From: Paenibacillus chibensis
GTDB taxonomy: Bacteria > Bacillota > Bacilli > Paenibacillales > Paenibacillaceae
Length of the DNA: 64,000 nucleotides
Reading direction: 5' to 3'
Assembly (NCBI RefSeq): GCF_004001045.1
Contig: NZ_BIMK01000001.1
Span: 62,001-126,000 of the forward strand
The position numbers and the translations under genes are program-made. Within the stretch, counting starts at the first letter, position 1. Every line of letters starts with the position of its first letter. Shown here in pieces: positions 1 through 8,223 of the stretch. The notes under the pieces were generated by a model, which made no database searches, had not been told where the DNA came from, and was given only the letters and a program-made list of their open reading frames with translations.

Positions 1-397
1 AGCTCAAATAGGAATATTTGGGGTTCGTCATCATAAAGACCGTTTCGGCATCCGGATTCAGCTTGTGATTGGTAGATGCCATTTGCAGTTCGTATTCAAA
101 ATCCGTCACCGACCGAACGCCGCGCACAATGGCCTGCGCGTTCCGCTGACGGACATAATTGGCCGTCAAATCCCGGAAGCTGTCCACCTCCACGTTCGGC
201 AGGTGGGCCGTCACCCGGCGAATCAGCTCCATCCGTTCTTCGATTGAAAACAGCGGCTGCTTGCTCCGGTTGTTCAGTACCGCCACGACAAGTACGTCAA
301 ACTGCCTCGCCGCACGCTGGATAATGTCCAAATGCCCCATCGTGACCGGATCAAAGCTGCCCGGGTATACCGCTACGCGCTTATGGGTTGACATCAT
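1..397 (-). CDS. coaD: Phosphopantetheine adenylyltransferase (partial)
   Basis: Joins 4'-phosphopantetheine to AMP from ATP, giving dephospho-CoA, the penultimate step of coenzyme A synthesis in the cytoplasm. The frame runs off the left edge, so about 132 of the usual 160-odd residues are visible. The nucleotidyltransferase signature [12 protein letters not shown] lies near the N-terminus and [14 protein letters not shown] follows near residue 90; the C-terminal catalytic helix is outside the window. Two adjacent ATGs (397 and 394) both lie at good distance from GAGGAGG. The start overlaps the end of rsmD by 17 bases, implying translational coupling; the same pair (ylbH-ylbI) is conserved in Bacilli. 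Confidence 0.95.
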   Translation of the reverse strand, partial: MMSTHKRVAVYPGSFDPVTMGHLDIIQRAARQFDVLVVAVLNNRSKQPLFSIEERMELIRRVTAHLPNVEVDSFRDLTANYVRQRNAQAIVRGVRSVTDFEYELQMASTNHKLNPDAETVFMMTNPKYSYLS

Positions 398-995
398 TTC
401 CATCCTCCTCGGCGGCCTCGCTTTCGGACAAGACCGATTCGTTTTTTTGATATTTATATATGGAAACCGCCGTTTCCCCATACTCCGCATGACGGACGCA
501 GGAGAACAGACCGAAATCGCCCGGATATTCGTATCCGGACTCATGCTCAAGCACGATCGTCGCTCCGCGGTTCAGCATTCCTTTTTCGTGCATCAAGTCC
601 ATCAGCTTGTCCCCGTTCTTCATACGGTATGGCGGGTCCAAAAAAACAACATCCAGGGAAACCCCGCGTTTGTCCAGCACCTTGATCGCCCGCTCCGCTT
701 CATTGCGGTATACCTCTGCCTGATCCTCCAGCCTTGTTGCTTTTAGATTGGCCCGGATCGTATCAATCGCTTTCGGGTCCATATCAATCAAAATGGCCTT
801 GTCCATGCCTCTGCTCAGCGCTTCTATGGCCAGGCCGCCTGTGCCCGCAAACAAATCGAGGGCCGTTCCCCCGTCAAAATAAGGGCCAATCATGCTAAAA
901 ATCGCTTCTTTCACTTTATCCGTCGTCGGACGGGTTCCCGTGCCTGGCACCGCTTTAAGCGGTCTTCCCTTGGCGCTGCCCGATACCACTCTCAT
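381..995 (-). CDS. rsmD: 16S rRNA (guanine(966)-N(2))-methyltransferase
   Basis: Methylates N2 of G966 in 16S rRNA of the small subunit using S-adenosylmethionine. This is a 204-residue Rossmann-type methyltransferase with the SAM-binding motif [14 protein letters not shown] near residue 48 and the catalytic motif FLDPPY near residue 120. I start it at the ATG giving [11 protein letters not shown], as relatives do; in-frame ATGs at 1010 and 1031 would add residues not seen in the family. It is the B. subtilis ylbH orthologue and overlaps coaD downstream. Confidence 0.93.
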   Translation of the reverse strand: MRVVSGSAKGRPLKAVPGTGTRPTTDKVKEAIFSMIGPYFDGGTALDLFAGTGGLAIEALSRGMDKAILIDMDPKAIDTIRANLKATRLEDQAEVYRNEAERAIKVLDKRGVSLDVVFLDPPYRMKNGDKLMDLMHEKGMLNRGATIVLEHESGYEYPGDFGLFSCVRHAEYGETAVSIYKYQKNESVLSESEAAEEDGNDVNP

Positions 996-1144
996 CGCTT
1001 TCTCACCCATTCCAAAATCAGTTGTCTGCAACAGTTCATCGCTTGCGAATCCTGTCTATTTCTGACGATATCGTACCACAACCGCACCGATTTTGAAAAA
1101 TGGAACCTTGGCCATCTATTTTTGGCAGAGGATGTATAAAACGG

Positions 1145-1325
1145 CTTATCCGGGGAATGCTTTAACTATCGACATCAACGAATGTCGTAGACAACCGCGG
1201 AAAGCTTACGTTTCCCCATAAGCTCTTCGTCCGGTTTCTCCTCTCCCATGAAAGGGGCTCTCGAAAGAGGGCTCCGAACAAAAGCCGTCGTATCGGGTAT
1301 ACGATGGTTTTTGTTCTTTTTTTTG
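1145..1325 (+). ncRNA. Candidate structured RNA ending in an intrinsic terminator
   Basis: The 484-base gap between rsmD and the hydrolase has no gene, but on the + strand it shows four successive hairpins: CTATCGACAT/ATGTCGTAG (1166-1190), AGCTTA/TAAGCT (1203-1224), GCTCT/AGAGGGC (1257-1272), and a 17-bp stem at 1277-1315 with two G-U pairs followed by C and nine T. A TATAAA lies at 1135-1140 but the -35 is poor. This could be a small RNA or a leader element. I do not recognise the family. Rfam's ylbH leader is known upstream of rsmD orthologues, but the terminator here points the other way, so I do not assign it. Confidence 0.4.
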
Positions 1326-1358
1326 CCTGTTAGGATAGGGAGCGCCATTTTCCGTATG

Positions 1359-1420
1359 ATCCCCTTGGAGTAGACAAGTGCTGTTGAAGAGCGCTAAAGT
1401 TCTACTTGGAGGGGATTTTT
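1359..1420 (+). terminator. Large stem-loop, possible second terminator or attenuator
   Basis: A 16-bp stem (ATCCCCTTGGAGTAGA with TCTACTTGGAGGGGAT; one mismatch, two G-U pairs) encloses a second 6-bp stem AGTGCT/AGCGCT, and is followed by TTTT at 1417-1420. It sits 95 bases before the hydrolase gene, so it could block read-through or act as an attenuator of that gene. Confidence 0.45.
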
Positions 1421-1515
1421 CATAGGAAGCTATTTCGCGGGTTTATCCGTTTAGTCCCCCCGCTTTTCCATTAAAATGGAGTCTGACACACAAACAATAA
1501 AGGCAGCTGATAGAT

Positions 1516-2352
1516 ATGATGATTCATATGACGTATCGTTCGGGAGACTATAAAGTCAAAGGATACCTCTCCCTACCCTACGGGTTCGGGATCGATCCGG
1601 TGCGGCTCGAGGAGATGGTCCAGGGATTCTACGGCGGCGAAGACATGCCTCTGCAGGTCATTGCGCGCAATCTGGAGCGGGAGACGCAGGATATTAACGC
1701 AAAAAAATGGCCCGTGCTTATTTATTGCCGCGGGGGAATCGGACGAGTGGGCCAGGTCAAGACGGAGTGGCTTGAGCGTTTTTCCCGCAGCGGATTCGTC
1801 GTGTTTGCCCCTGTGTACCGGGGAACGCAGGGCGGCGAAGGACGGGATGAATTCGGCGGCGGAGACATGGAGGATGTGCCAGCAGCCTGCAGGCTGCTTG
1901 AAGCCCTTCCGTTTATCGATTCGGGGCGAATGGCCGCGATGGGCTTCTCCCGCGGCTCGGTGAACGCATCATACGCAGCGGCGCATACGGAATATATCCG
2001 GCAGCTGGTCCTCTGGGGCGGCGTGTCCGATCTGGCCAAAACCTATGAGGAGCGCGTCGATCTCCGGCGCATGCTCAAGCGGGTCGTCGGAAATCCCGCG
2101 AAGGTGCCGGAAGCCTATGAGGCCCGTTCGCCCGTCCATATGGCGGGGCTCATTCATTGTCCCGTTCTGATTATCCAAGGAAGCGAAGATGAACAAGTCC
2201 ACCCCAGCCATGCGCTGCGAATGTACCACCGTCTGCAGGAGCTCGGTGCGGATGTCGATTTGCACTGGTACGAGGGATATGGGCATCATATGCCGGAGGA
2301 TATGCATATGCTGGCGATCAGCCGGATGTTTGCATGGATCCGGACGCATTGA
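1516..2352 (+). CDS. Alpha/beta hydrolase, prolyl-oligopeptidase-like
   Basis: A 278-residue serine hydrolase of the S9/dienelactone-hydrolase type, predicted cytosolic because no signal peptide is seen. The nucleophile elbow GFSRGS puts the serine at residue 145, the acid is probably in GSEDEQVHP and the histidine in YEGYGHHMPED near the C-terminus. The substrate (peptide or ester) cannot be told. The start has only a weak ribosome site (AAAGGCAG about 9 bases away), and a second ATG follows at once. Two terminator-like hairpins lie upstream and a clear terminator lies directly downstream, so the gene appears monocistronic. Confidence 0.85.
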   Translation: MMIHMTYRSGDYKVKGYLSLPYGFGIDPVRLEEMVQGFYGGEDMPLQVIARNLERETQDINAKKWPVLIYCRGGIGRVGQVKTEWLERFSRSGFVVFAPVYRGTQGGEGRDEFGGGDMEDVPAACRLLEALPFIDSGRMAAMGFSRGSVNASYAAAHTEYIRQLVLWGGVSDLAKTYEERVDLRRMLKRVVGNPAKVPEAYEARSPVHMAGLIHCPVLIIQGSEDEQVHPSHALRMYHRLQELGADVDLHWYEGYGHHMPEDMHMLAISRMFAWIRTH

Positions 2353-2390
2353 AAAAGCACTTCTGGCGCGAATCCGGAAGTGCTTTTCCT
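2353..2390 (+). terminator. Terminator of the hydrolase gene
   Basis: AAAAGCACTTC pairs with GGAAGTGCTTTT, starting one base after the stop codon and ending in a T-rich tail. Confidence 0.8.
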
Positions 2391-2473
2391 TTGAATATCA
2401 AAGCTGGACGATGTACTAAAGCTATGTCTGTCTTTCCGCTGTCATACGAACTCCAATTGTTCGTCTGTAAACC

Positions 2474-2779
2474 TCAGCGTCTGGGCTCGCGGTTCCTGTT
2501 CATCAACCCCGCCAAACCAACCAGACCGATCAATCCCAGCCAACCCCAATTCGTTCTGTGGATGCCGGTGTCGTCAAAGGAGTTGGTGCGGATCGTATCC
2601 CGCTTCACATCATGCTTCAAATCCCTCACGTTTTCATTTATCGTCGTACCGGTCTGATGAACTTCGTTCATTGGATGTTGCATACCGTCGTTCGTGCCTT
2701 CCGCCATAGCCGGAGCAGCGAGGATCAGGCAGATGCTGGCGGACAGCAGCAGGGCTGCAGCTTGTCTTCTCATGTTCAT
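2474..2779 (-). CDS. WGxxGxxG family small membrane protein
   Basis: A 101-residue exported protein of unknown role. It has an N-terminal signal sequence (MNMRRQAAALLLSASICLILAAPAMA), a hydrophilic middle rich in Asn, Thr and His, and the C-terminal block WGWLGLIGLVGLAGL followed by a basic tail. That layout of tripartite sorting-like C-terminus is the hallmark of the WGxxGxxG family seen in cyanobacteria and Bacilli. GGAGG lies 4 bases before this ATG and 10 before the next one (2773), so either can be the start. The gene is isolated and on the opposite strand to both neighbours. Confidence 0.8.
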   Translation of the reverse strand: MNMRRQAAALLLSASICLILAAPAMAEGTNDGMQHPMNEVHQTGTTINENVRDLKHDVKRDTIRTNSFDDTGIHRTNWGWLGLIGLVGLAGLMNRNREPRR

Positions 2780-2958
2780 TTCACCTCCGAGAATGGTATT
2801 TTCCATGTTAAGATTCCCCGCGTCATCTTCTCCTATGCAAAACCTCCCGGAACCAAGTAAAAAACAGCGGCTGGCGGGAAAACCACCCCATGCCGTTGGC
2901 GCGATTCCTGTCGCATGGTAAAATCAGGGAAATGGAGTTGCTAAAAAGGGGGAAAGCG

Positions 2959-3501
2959 ATGAATAAGTGGATGCTGCTTACACTTGTGTTTTTATTCATA
3001 TTGGGAGGATGTGGCGGTAAGAAAGCCGAGGGGATTTCCAAAGAGGATCTAGGCATCATTAAAATGAATGGCGGCAAGAAAGTTTATTATGGAATGAGCA
3101 GGGAGGACGCTGAAAAGGTATTGGGCAGCGGCGAGAATTCTGATATGGGGATGTTCAAATATGACGGAGGCGTCTCTGTTTTTTATAGAAACGGCAACGT
3201 TGCAGCTGTTGTTCTGGACGCAGAATCCAAGGGAAAATATAAAACGACTCATGATGTTCAAATCGGCATGCCGAAACAAACCGTAGTCAAAGCATACGGA
3301 GATAAATATATGTCAAGTCCTTCTGAATCGAATTTAGACTATGTTTACGATACGAACACCAATAAATTTATGGATGGATATTCAAGAATCATTGCAAAAG
3401 ATGCAGACAAATTCTATACGATTTCTTCGATGTTTGATGAAAATGGGAATCTTCAACGTATGCTGCTGCTTGACTGCTCGTTTGCCATTTTCCTGCAATA
3501 A
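2959..3501 (+). CDS. Putative lipoprotein with SmpA-like repeats
   Basis: A 180-residue protein with a lipoprotein signal: MNKW, a hydrophobic stretch and the lipobox LGGC at about residue 18, so it is probably anchored outside the membrane. Two related segments (YYGMSREDAEKVLGSG and VQIGMPKQTVVKAYG) resemble the short GM-x-x-x-x-V repeat of small periplasmic or surface lipoproteins such as the SmpA/OmlA fold, which suggests a protein-binding role by inference only. AAAGGGGG sits 6 bases before the ATG. An in-frame ATG at 2890 would place a charged leader before the signal and is rejected. Confidence 0.75.
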   Translation: MNKWMLLTLVFLFILGGCGGKKAEGISKEDLGIIKMNGGKKVYYGMSREDAEKVLGSGENSDMGMFKYDGGVSVFYRNGNVAAVVLDAESKGKYKTTHDVQIGMPKQTVVKAYGDKYMSSPSESNLDYVYDTNTNKFMDGYSRIIAKDADKFYTISSMFDENGNLQRMLLLDCSFAIFLQ

Positions 3502-3521
3502 ACGATTCTGGCGTTAAAGCG

Positions 3522-3556
3522 GTCTGCTGCATTTCTGAACATGCAGCAGACTTTTT
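3522..3556 (+). terminator. Terminator of the lipoprotein gene
   Basis: Stem GTCTGCTGCAT/ATGCAGCAGAC with an 8-base loop followed by TTTTT. It lies between convergent genes but has a T-run only on the + strand. Confidence 0.85.
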
Positions 3557-3617
3557 GCGTTCTCCAATTCAATTCGACCAATGGTTGCAGATAAGCCAGC
3601 ATCATTATCCCGAGGTT

Positions 3618-5174
3618 TTACCGCTTTTCATAAAAGGCATCCGGCCATTCCAGTTGCACACCGGCTTCCCTAAGAATCTGCTGGAACTCTCGCAGCGAGC
3701 TTTCGTTCTCTCTTACCGCTGCCGGCCTCTGGCCATGCCGGATGCAATACGCCACCAGCTCTCCGCATACCTCGCCGATGTTCCACTCCGTCGGATGTAG
3801 GCGGTAGCAGCCATTCGTAATATGCGTGGTGCCGATGTTTTTGTTCCCGGCAAGCACATTGTCCATATCCCGGGGGATGAGGGCTCCGAGCGGAATGTGA
3901 TACGGTAGCGCCGGAATATCCACGTAGCAGACGCCGGTGAAGCTTGGATGAAGATCAATGCTGTACGACCCCACTCCAACCCGGTCTTCGTATTTCAGCG
4001 CGGACTTGGCCGGCTGGCTCGCCGGGGACACATCCTGCTCGGTAATGGTGTAGAGTGCTTTGATGCGCCTGGACTCTCGAATATACGGCGCTTTGGCGAA
4101 GCCGGTAGGCGTTCCGACCACGTCGCCCCTGAGCTTCAGACCTGGATAACCCTTCCCTCCGTCCGGTCTTGGCGCTTCGGTCTGCAGCCAGTAGAACAAA
4201 GACAAACTGAGCTGCTGGGCGCCATGCAGATGCTTTCGCTTGTCTTCCAGGGACACTTCGTAAATATTTCCGATGAAGTAATCATTCTGCGGCCAATTGA
4301 GCAGCGTGATGTCATTCGCGTCCTGAATATCATACTGATCTTTGGCATACACCCTGCGGTAATTCCACAACGGGAACTTGCTGCCGTCGGAAAACAGGGC
4401 GTACTCCCTGCGTTCCAGCGTAACCGGATGCGGACCGGTCAGGCTGAGCATTTGGTCCGGCCAATGCGGCGGCTGGTATTCCTTCCAGAAATCGTACATT
4501 TCAGGCTTCGGAATGACATGGCTGCCATTCTCGTCGTATTCGAAGGCAAGCACATGCGTAAAGCCCTGGATGTTGTTCGGGTCCGCTTCTTCCGTCGCAT
4601 GCGCTTCCCCCGTTTCCGCCCGGCTCTCAGAGCCTGTGACGTATTCCATGGAAGCCAGTGGCAGAAGGTCTCCCGTTTCTGTCGCGTCTATAAAATAACG
4701 TCCTTCTACTGTCATGCGCTCTCCGCTGCGCAGGGATACCAGCTCGGCGCTGTGCAGCTCCCTTCCCGTTCTCGCCACTGAAACGGCAGCGGTCTCCAGC
4801 AGCAGCGTAAGCCCTCCCGTCAACAGATAAGGACTCAGCATCTCGTTAAGCACATGGACGGAGACGCGCGGATCATGCGAAAGATTACTGACGATTGCTG
4901 CTCCCGGATTGAAGCCGTCCGTTCGCGCATTGGCGCTGATCGGCATATTTTTTATGTAAAATGCCCGAATCTCATCGCGGTATTGGCGGTATTTCGCCGT
5001 ACAGCCGAAATCCTCGATCCAAGGGTGCTCATCCGGAGGTACGGCCTGGGACGTGCTTTGACCGCCGATCCAGTCGGTTTCCTCTGTCATGAGTACCTTC
5101 AGGCCCTTTGAGCATGCAGACATCGCCGCCGCGCAGCCGCCCAATCCTCCGCCGAAAATGATCAAATCAAACAT
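3618..5174 (-). CDS. FAD-dependent oxidoreductase (FAD_oxidored type)
   Basis: A 518-residue flavoprotein. The N-terminal dinucleotide-binding motif is IIFGGGLGGCAAAMSA and the next strand ends in TEETDWIGGQSTSQ, the pattern of the FAD_oxidored family (fumarate-reductase-like enzymes, many of unknown substrate). Near the C-terminus LIPRDMDNVLAGNKNIG resembles the conserved FAD-domain closing segment. No signal peptide is seen. AGGAG stands 9 bases before the ATG. It is not in an operon with its neighbours. The substrate is unknown; carbohydrate-linked oxidation is a common guess for such genes in Paenibacillus but nothing here proves it. Confidence 0.8.
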   Translation of the reverse strand: MFDLIIFGGGLGGCAAAMSACSKGLKVLMTEETDWIGGQSTSQAVPPDEHPWIEDFGCTAKYRQYRDEIRAFYIKNMPISANARTDGFNPGAAIVSNLSHDPRVSVHVLNEMLSPYLLTGGLTLLLETAAVSVARTGRELHSAELVSLRSGERMTVEGRYFIDATETGDLLPLASMEYVTGSESRAETGEAHATEEADPNNIQGFTHVLAFEYDENGSHVIPKPEMYDFWKEYQPPHWPDQMLSLTGPHPVTLERREYALFSDGSKFPLWNYRRVYAKDQYDIQDANDITLLNWPQNDYFIGNIYEVSLEDKRKHLHGAQQLSLSLFYWLQTEAPRPDGGKGYPGLKLRGDVVGTPTGFAKAPYIRESRRIKALYTITEQDVSPASQPAKSALKYEDRVGVGSYSIDLHPSFTGVCYVDIPALPYHIPLGALIPRDMDNVLAGNKNIGTTHITNGCYRLHPTEWNIGEVCGELVAYCIRHGQRPAAVRENESSLREFQQILREAGVQLEWPDAFYEKR

Positions 5175-5329
5175 GCTTCATCACTCCTGTTCCATGAAGT
5201 TTTGTAATGCCCAAGAAGACCATAATGCAGTTTCCGATTTCTGCTAATTCAACTGATCATTGGTATTATAAAATCAATTGGAGAATATGTACACCTTTTT
5301 GGAGCAAAATGAAAATATTATCCACAAAT

Positions 5330-5358
5330 CAAATTAAAGACGCCGGAGGTTTCCGGCG
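5330..5358 (-). terminator. Terminator of the 79-residue gene
   Basis: On the minus strand the stem CGCCGG/CCGGCG with a 6-base loop is followed by TCTTTAATTTG, directly after the small gene ending at 5384. Confidence 0.6.
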
Positions 5359-5383
5359 CCCGCTGTTTCAGATCGGATTTACC

Positions 5384-5623
5384 TTAACGGTGGCAGCTCA
5401 CGATTAATTGCTGGCCGGGAAAAAGATGAACACGGATTCGCCGGTCAAACGACTGGCAGCCCACGATGATTACATTCGGGCTGTCGTTACAGGTTGCGAC
5501 CACGAATTCGCCCGGATGCAGCGCAATGCGGCGGGTAAAAATCGGAATTCCGCACACCAGCCGGATCGACTGGCCTCTGCGGAGCCTGATGACACGGTCT
5601 CGTGCAAACGAATGCTTCTTCAT
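5384..5623 (-). CDS. Small basic hypothetical protein
   Basis: A 79-residue protein I do not recognise. It is basic at the N-terminus (KKHSFARDRVIRLRRG) and otherwise built of alternating hydrophobic stretches suggestive of beta strands, with three cysteines. Support for a real gene comes from a strong GGGGGG ribosome site 6 bases before the ATG and a terminator just after the stop. An overlapping + strand frame (5408-5665) lacks a good start and is treated as a shadow. Confidence 0.55.
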   Translation of the reverse strand: MKKHSFARDRVIRLRRGQSIRLVCGIPIFTRRIALHPGEFVVATCNDSPNVIIVGCQSFDRRIRVHLFPGQQLIVSCHR

Positions 5624-5770
5624 TGGGTTCCCCCCTTTCTAGCATTAGTAAATGCTAGAGTTTAAAGAATTGTAACGGTATTTTGTCTAATTTGTCATAA
5701 ATGGTTAATGTATTCCATTCCGGGTCCGGTTCTGATAGACTTCATTTGTATCATGCTTAAAGAAAGGGGG

Positions 5771-6370
5771 ATGAAGTTGCAGCCCAGATCGCCTTTTAAG
5801 GTTATATGCATGATGGTTGCCGCGTGCTTCCTGCTGGCTTCCTGCTCGCGCAATTCCGAGCCGGCTAAGGTGAACGTAGCGCAGAAAAAGGAAGTCTGGT
5901 CCAAGGCTGAAGTCACCCGCGAGAACGTCAAGCTCATTCTCGCCGAAGCTTCCGGCAGAGGGGTCATCGGCATCGCACAGGCCAAGGACATTCAGCTCCA
6001 GGGGGCCAACAACAAAACGGTCACGGTGAATCTGAGCCATGAAGTGGAGGATCCGGATAAGCTGATGTTAGATACCGCGGAGACGCTTCTGGCATACAGC
6101 CATATCCTGCTTGAGAATGACGGAATCGGTACCGTGGAGGTTTGCCTGTTTGGTAATCCTGCACCGCCAAGCGGGAAGCCGGTAAACAAAGAACTGGTGC
6201 GAATTGCAATCAACCGCGCGGATCTGCAAAAGGGACAGGACGCTCTAACGCTGCCGGTAGACAACTATGCGGCCGTTTTTCAACATGCAACCTGGTATAA
6301 AATACATCCGCATCTATTCAAGTCGCTTCTTCACAAAGACCATTTAAAAATGAGAGCTTACCAAAAATAG
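5771..6370 (+). CDS. Putative lipoprotein of unknown function
   Basis: A 199-residue protein with a lipoprotein signal ending in the lipobox LLASC (cysteine near residue 25), so it is expected on the outer face of the membrane. The remainder is soluble and I recognise no domain. The ATG touches the run AGAAAGGGGG, so the in-frame TTG at 5777, six bases from the run, may be the real start; both keep the signal. The gene is isolated and ends in a strong terminator. Confidence 0.65.
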   Translation: MKLQPRSPFKVICMMVAACFLLASCSRNSEPAKVNVAQKKEVWSKAEVTRENVKLILAEASGRGVIGIAQAKDIQLQGANNKTVTVNLSHEVEDPDKLMLDTAETLLAYSHILLENDGIGTVEVCLFGNPAPPSGKPVNKELVRIAINRADLQKGQDALTLPVDNYAAVFQHATWYKIHPHLFKSLLHKDHLKMRAYQK

Positions 6371-6383
6371 CTGATAACGAATA

Positions 6384-6421
6384 AAACGGATATGCCTGTC
6401 AACATGGCATATCCGTTTTCG
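6384..6421 (+). terminator. Terminator of the lipoprotein gene
   Basis: Stem AAAACGGATATGCC/GGCATATCCGTTTT with an 8-base spacer, 14 bases after the stop codon. Confidence 0.8.
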
Positions 6422-6670
6422 TTATCCCCCCCAAAAAAAGGACCCCGCCGGCTGTTTACCGACAGGGTCAAATCCGTACTATATATCAAAGGGGGTTATA
6501 CATATAAATATACAGGACCAAGCCCCCTGAAACATGAAAGGTTCCTTATGGCATCATTAAATTCAGTTAAAAAATCAATTTCCGGCTCCCGCCCATTTTT
6601 ACCGGGCTATGATCACGAATGATTCGGTACGCATACCCTGTTATAAATCGTTAGTGCAGGAGGAATGCGC
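6422..6670. other. Gene-free interval with two hairpins
   Basis: No convincing gene. On the minus strand GACCC (6465-6469) pairs with GGGTC (6441-6445) and is followed by seven T (6433-6439), a terminator-like end; a second hairpin with GGGGG/CCCCC arms lies at about 6491-6528. A short minus-strand transcript is possible but I found no good promoter. The + strand promoter for the Gly/Pro/Tyr-rich gene should lie near 6560-6650. Confidence 0.35.
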
Positions 6671-6964
6671 ATGTCTTACAATCCATACATCCCGTCCTCG
6701 CCCTATTACCCCACTCCTTATCCGTATCCCTATTATCCCTATCCCTACCCTTCCCCTTTCCCGTGGTGGTATTTCAATTTTCCGGGAGGCTATCCGGGCG
6801 GACATTACGGCCCTGGCGGCCCTGGTGGACCTGGAGGACCTGGTCATCATGGCCCTTGGGGACCCGGCGGACCTGGAGGGCCCGGAGGTCCCGGTGGACC
6901 TGGCGGACCAGGCGGCGGACATCACGGCGGCGGACCACGAGGCCCGCGGCGTTCCAGATCTTAG
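6671..6964 (+). CDS. Pro/Tyr- and Gly/Pro-rich low-complexity protein
   Basis: A 97-residue protein of two low-complexity halves: residues 4-40 are Pro/Tyr repeats (PYPYPYYPYPYPSP), and residues 45-92 are GPGGPGG tripeptide repeats broken by His pairs, like a very short collagen-type tract. The end is basic (RGPRRSRS). There is no signal peptide. Such proteins in Bacilli are often spore-coat or exosporium parts, but this is inference. GGAGG lies 7 bases before this ATG; the ATG at 6665 is too close to the ribosome site. A strong terminator follows. Confidence 0.75.
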   Translation: MSYNPYIPSSPYYPTPYPYPYYPYPYPSPFPWWYFNFPGGYPGGHYGPGGPGGPGGPGHHGPWGPGGPGGPGGPGGPGGPGGGHHGGGPRGPRRSRS

Positions 6965-6972
6965 ATGGGACA

Positions 6973-7002
6973 AAAGGCGGCTTCTGCCGCCTTTTTTATT
7001 TT
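6973..7002 (+). terminator. Terminator of the low-complexity protein gene
   Basis: Stem AAAGGCGGC/GCCGCCTTT with a TTCT loop followed by a T-rich tract. Confidence 0.9.
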
Positions 7003-7153
7003 AACGTGAATACATGGTTTTCTGAGATTCCAGGGCTGCTTGATAGATATTTGTAATGTCCTCAATTACATATTGTTGTAATGATCCCTATTTTACAGCA
7101 TATGATTTTTACGTACCCTCATGTTGGCATCGATTTTAAACGGAGGTGTGTGG

Positions 7154-7483
7154 ATGAAGTTAAGAAGCGTCGATAATACCATTGTCGCCCTGATCGGTAT
7201 CTGGTTTATCATTGCTCCCTGGATTGCGGGATACTCGGACGACAAGGGAGCGCTTTGGACGAGTGTTATCGTCGGAGCGGTTCAGCTGATCGTATCCTTA
7301 TGGGCCTTCTCGAGTTCGGGATGGGGTTCATGGCAAAACTGGATTTCCCTTCTGGCCGGTGTATGGTTTATTGTATTTCCGTTCGTTTATACCGTTGAAT
7401 CCAACGTGATGTGGAGCAGCATCATCTTGGGTGCGGTCACGGTTCTTCTCAATCTATTTACATTATCCGCAAAAGATTCATAA
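7154..7483 (+). CDS. SPW repeat membrane protein
   Basis: A 109-residue integral membrane protein with two similar halves, each holding two hydrophobic helices. The first has GIWFIIAPWIAGY and the second GVWFIVFPFVYTV, which matches the SPW repeat family (named for its Ser/Ala-Pro-Trp motif). Function is unknown in the family. GGAGG lies 7 bases before the chosen ATG; the ATG at 7121 has no ribosome site. Confidence 0.85.
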   Translation: MKLRSVDNTIVALIGIWFIIAPWIAGYSDDKGALWTSVIVGAVQLIVSLWAFSSSGWGSWQNWISLLAGVWFIVFPFVYTVESNVMWSSIILGAVTVLLNLFTLSAKDS

Positions 7484-7572
7484 TGAGGCTCACGATCGCA
7501 AGCTGAAGAAAGCGGCTTTCAGCCAACAGGAGCGTCCACTTCACCTGTGTACCGCGCAAGCTTCACAGCAAT

Positions 7573-7614
7573 AAAAGGAGATGCCGGGCTTTTAGTCCGG
7601 CATCTCCTTTTTTA
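7573..7614. terminator. Bidirectional terminator
   Basis: Stem AAAGGAGATGCCGG/CCGGCATCTCCTTT flanked by A and T runs. It closes the SPW gene (+) and the 81-residue gene (-), which converge here. Confidence 0.9.
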
Positions 7615-7857
7615 ATCGTAATCAGCGCTGTACTTTTTCTCCGTCGAAGACGTGTCTTTGGTATGTTCCTTATCGCGCTCGTCTTTGACTTGTTCATTCA
7701 GCTCTTCTACGGGGATCGGATCCACGTTGCGTTCGCTTTCGAAACGATCGAACAAGCTTTCCTTCTCGGTCGGATATTGCTCGGGATGATCCATCCGCTT
7801 CTGTTTTTTCAATTCGGATCGATTCACGGGTTCCTGAACCGTTTCTTTGTTCTCCAT
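7612..7857 (-). CDS. Small charged hypothetical protein
   Basis: An 81-residue, very hydrophilic protein (Glu, Lys, Asp and Arg dominate) with no cysteine-rich, membrane or signal segment; probably disordered. I do not recognise it. AGAGGTG lies about 8 bases before the ATG and the shared terminator overlaps its stop codon. Small acidic/basic proteins like this are common beside sporulation genes in Bacilli, and a YjcZ-type gene lies just upstream, but co-expression is not shown. Confidence 0.65.
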   Translation of the reverse strand: MENKETVQEPVNRSELKKQKRMDHPEQYPTEKESLFDRFESERNVDPIPVEELNEQVKDERDKEHTKDTSSTEKKYSADYD

Positions 7858-7995
7858 TTCTTTTCACCTCTTGATCTAGGAATACCCGAACTGGAGAGAT
7901 TGAATCAAGAAATAGAAAACCGCCCGCCACGGCATTCAGCAAGCCGCAGTCAGGCGATTCGGGGGAAGCTGCGATCTATAGGAGAATCAAATCGA

Positions 7996-8106
7996 TTACA
8001 ACCAGAAAGAACGCGTAATAATAACCAGCAAGATAAAGAGAACCAAAATGGCACCTGTAGAAGCGAAAGGATTGTAACAACCAACTCCGCCAACAACTCC
8101 GCTCAT
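7996..8106 (-). CDS. YjcZ family sporulation protein
   Basis: A 36-residue membrane peptide. After a Gly/Val-rich start (MSGVVGGVG) and CYNPFAS comes one hydrophobic helix (GAILVLFILLVII) and the ending TRSFWL, the pattern of the YjcZ / tiny-TM family made during sporulation in Bacilli. GGAGG lies 7 bases before the ATG. An in-frame ATG at 8166, behind its own GGGGAGGAG, would give a 56-residue form; I prefer the short one because it has the family's usual start. Confidence 0.85.
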   Translation of the reverse strand: MSGVVGGVGCYNPFASTGAILVLFILLVIITRSFWL

Positions 8107-8223
8107 TCCATTCCCTCCTTCCCTGTAGCATACTCTAAAATATGTCGTATACGGGATATTTGGCATAGACTCCTCCCCATTTCACGACTTCGAGGCGCCC
8201 ATTTTCAAGGTCATCTGCCTGTC

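Noticed and set aside
3948..4781. Long + strand frame opposite the FAD oxidoreductase gene
   Set aside because: It is antisense to a clear gene, has no ribosome site and an implausible composition; several other long antisense frames in the window were set aside for the same reason.
6671..6964. GPGG repeats as a CRISPR or tandem DNA repeat array
   Set aside because: The repeats are of codon size, vary at third positions and lie in one reading frame with a ribosome site and terminator.
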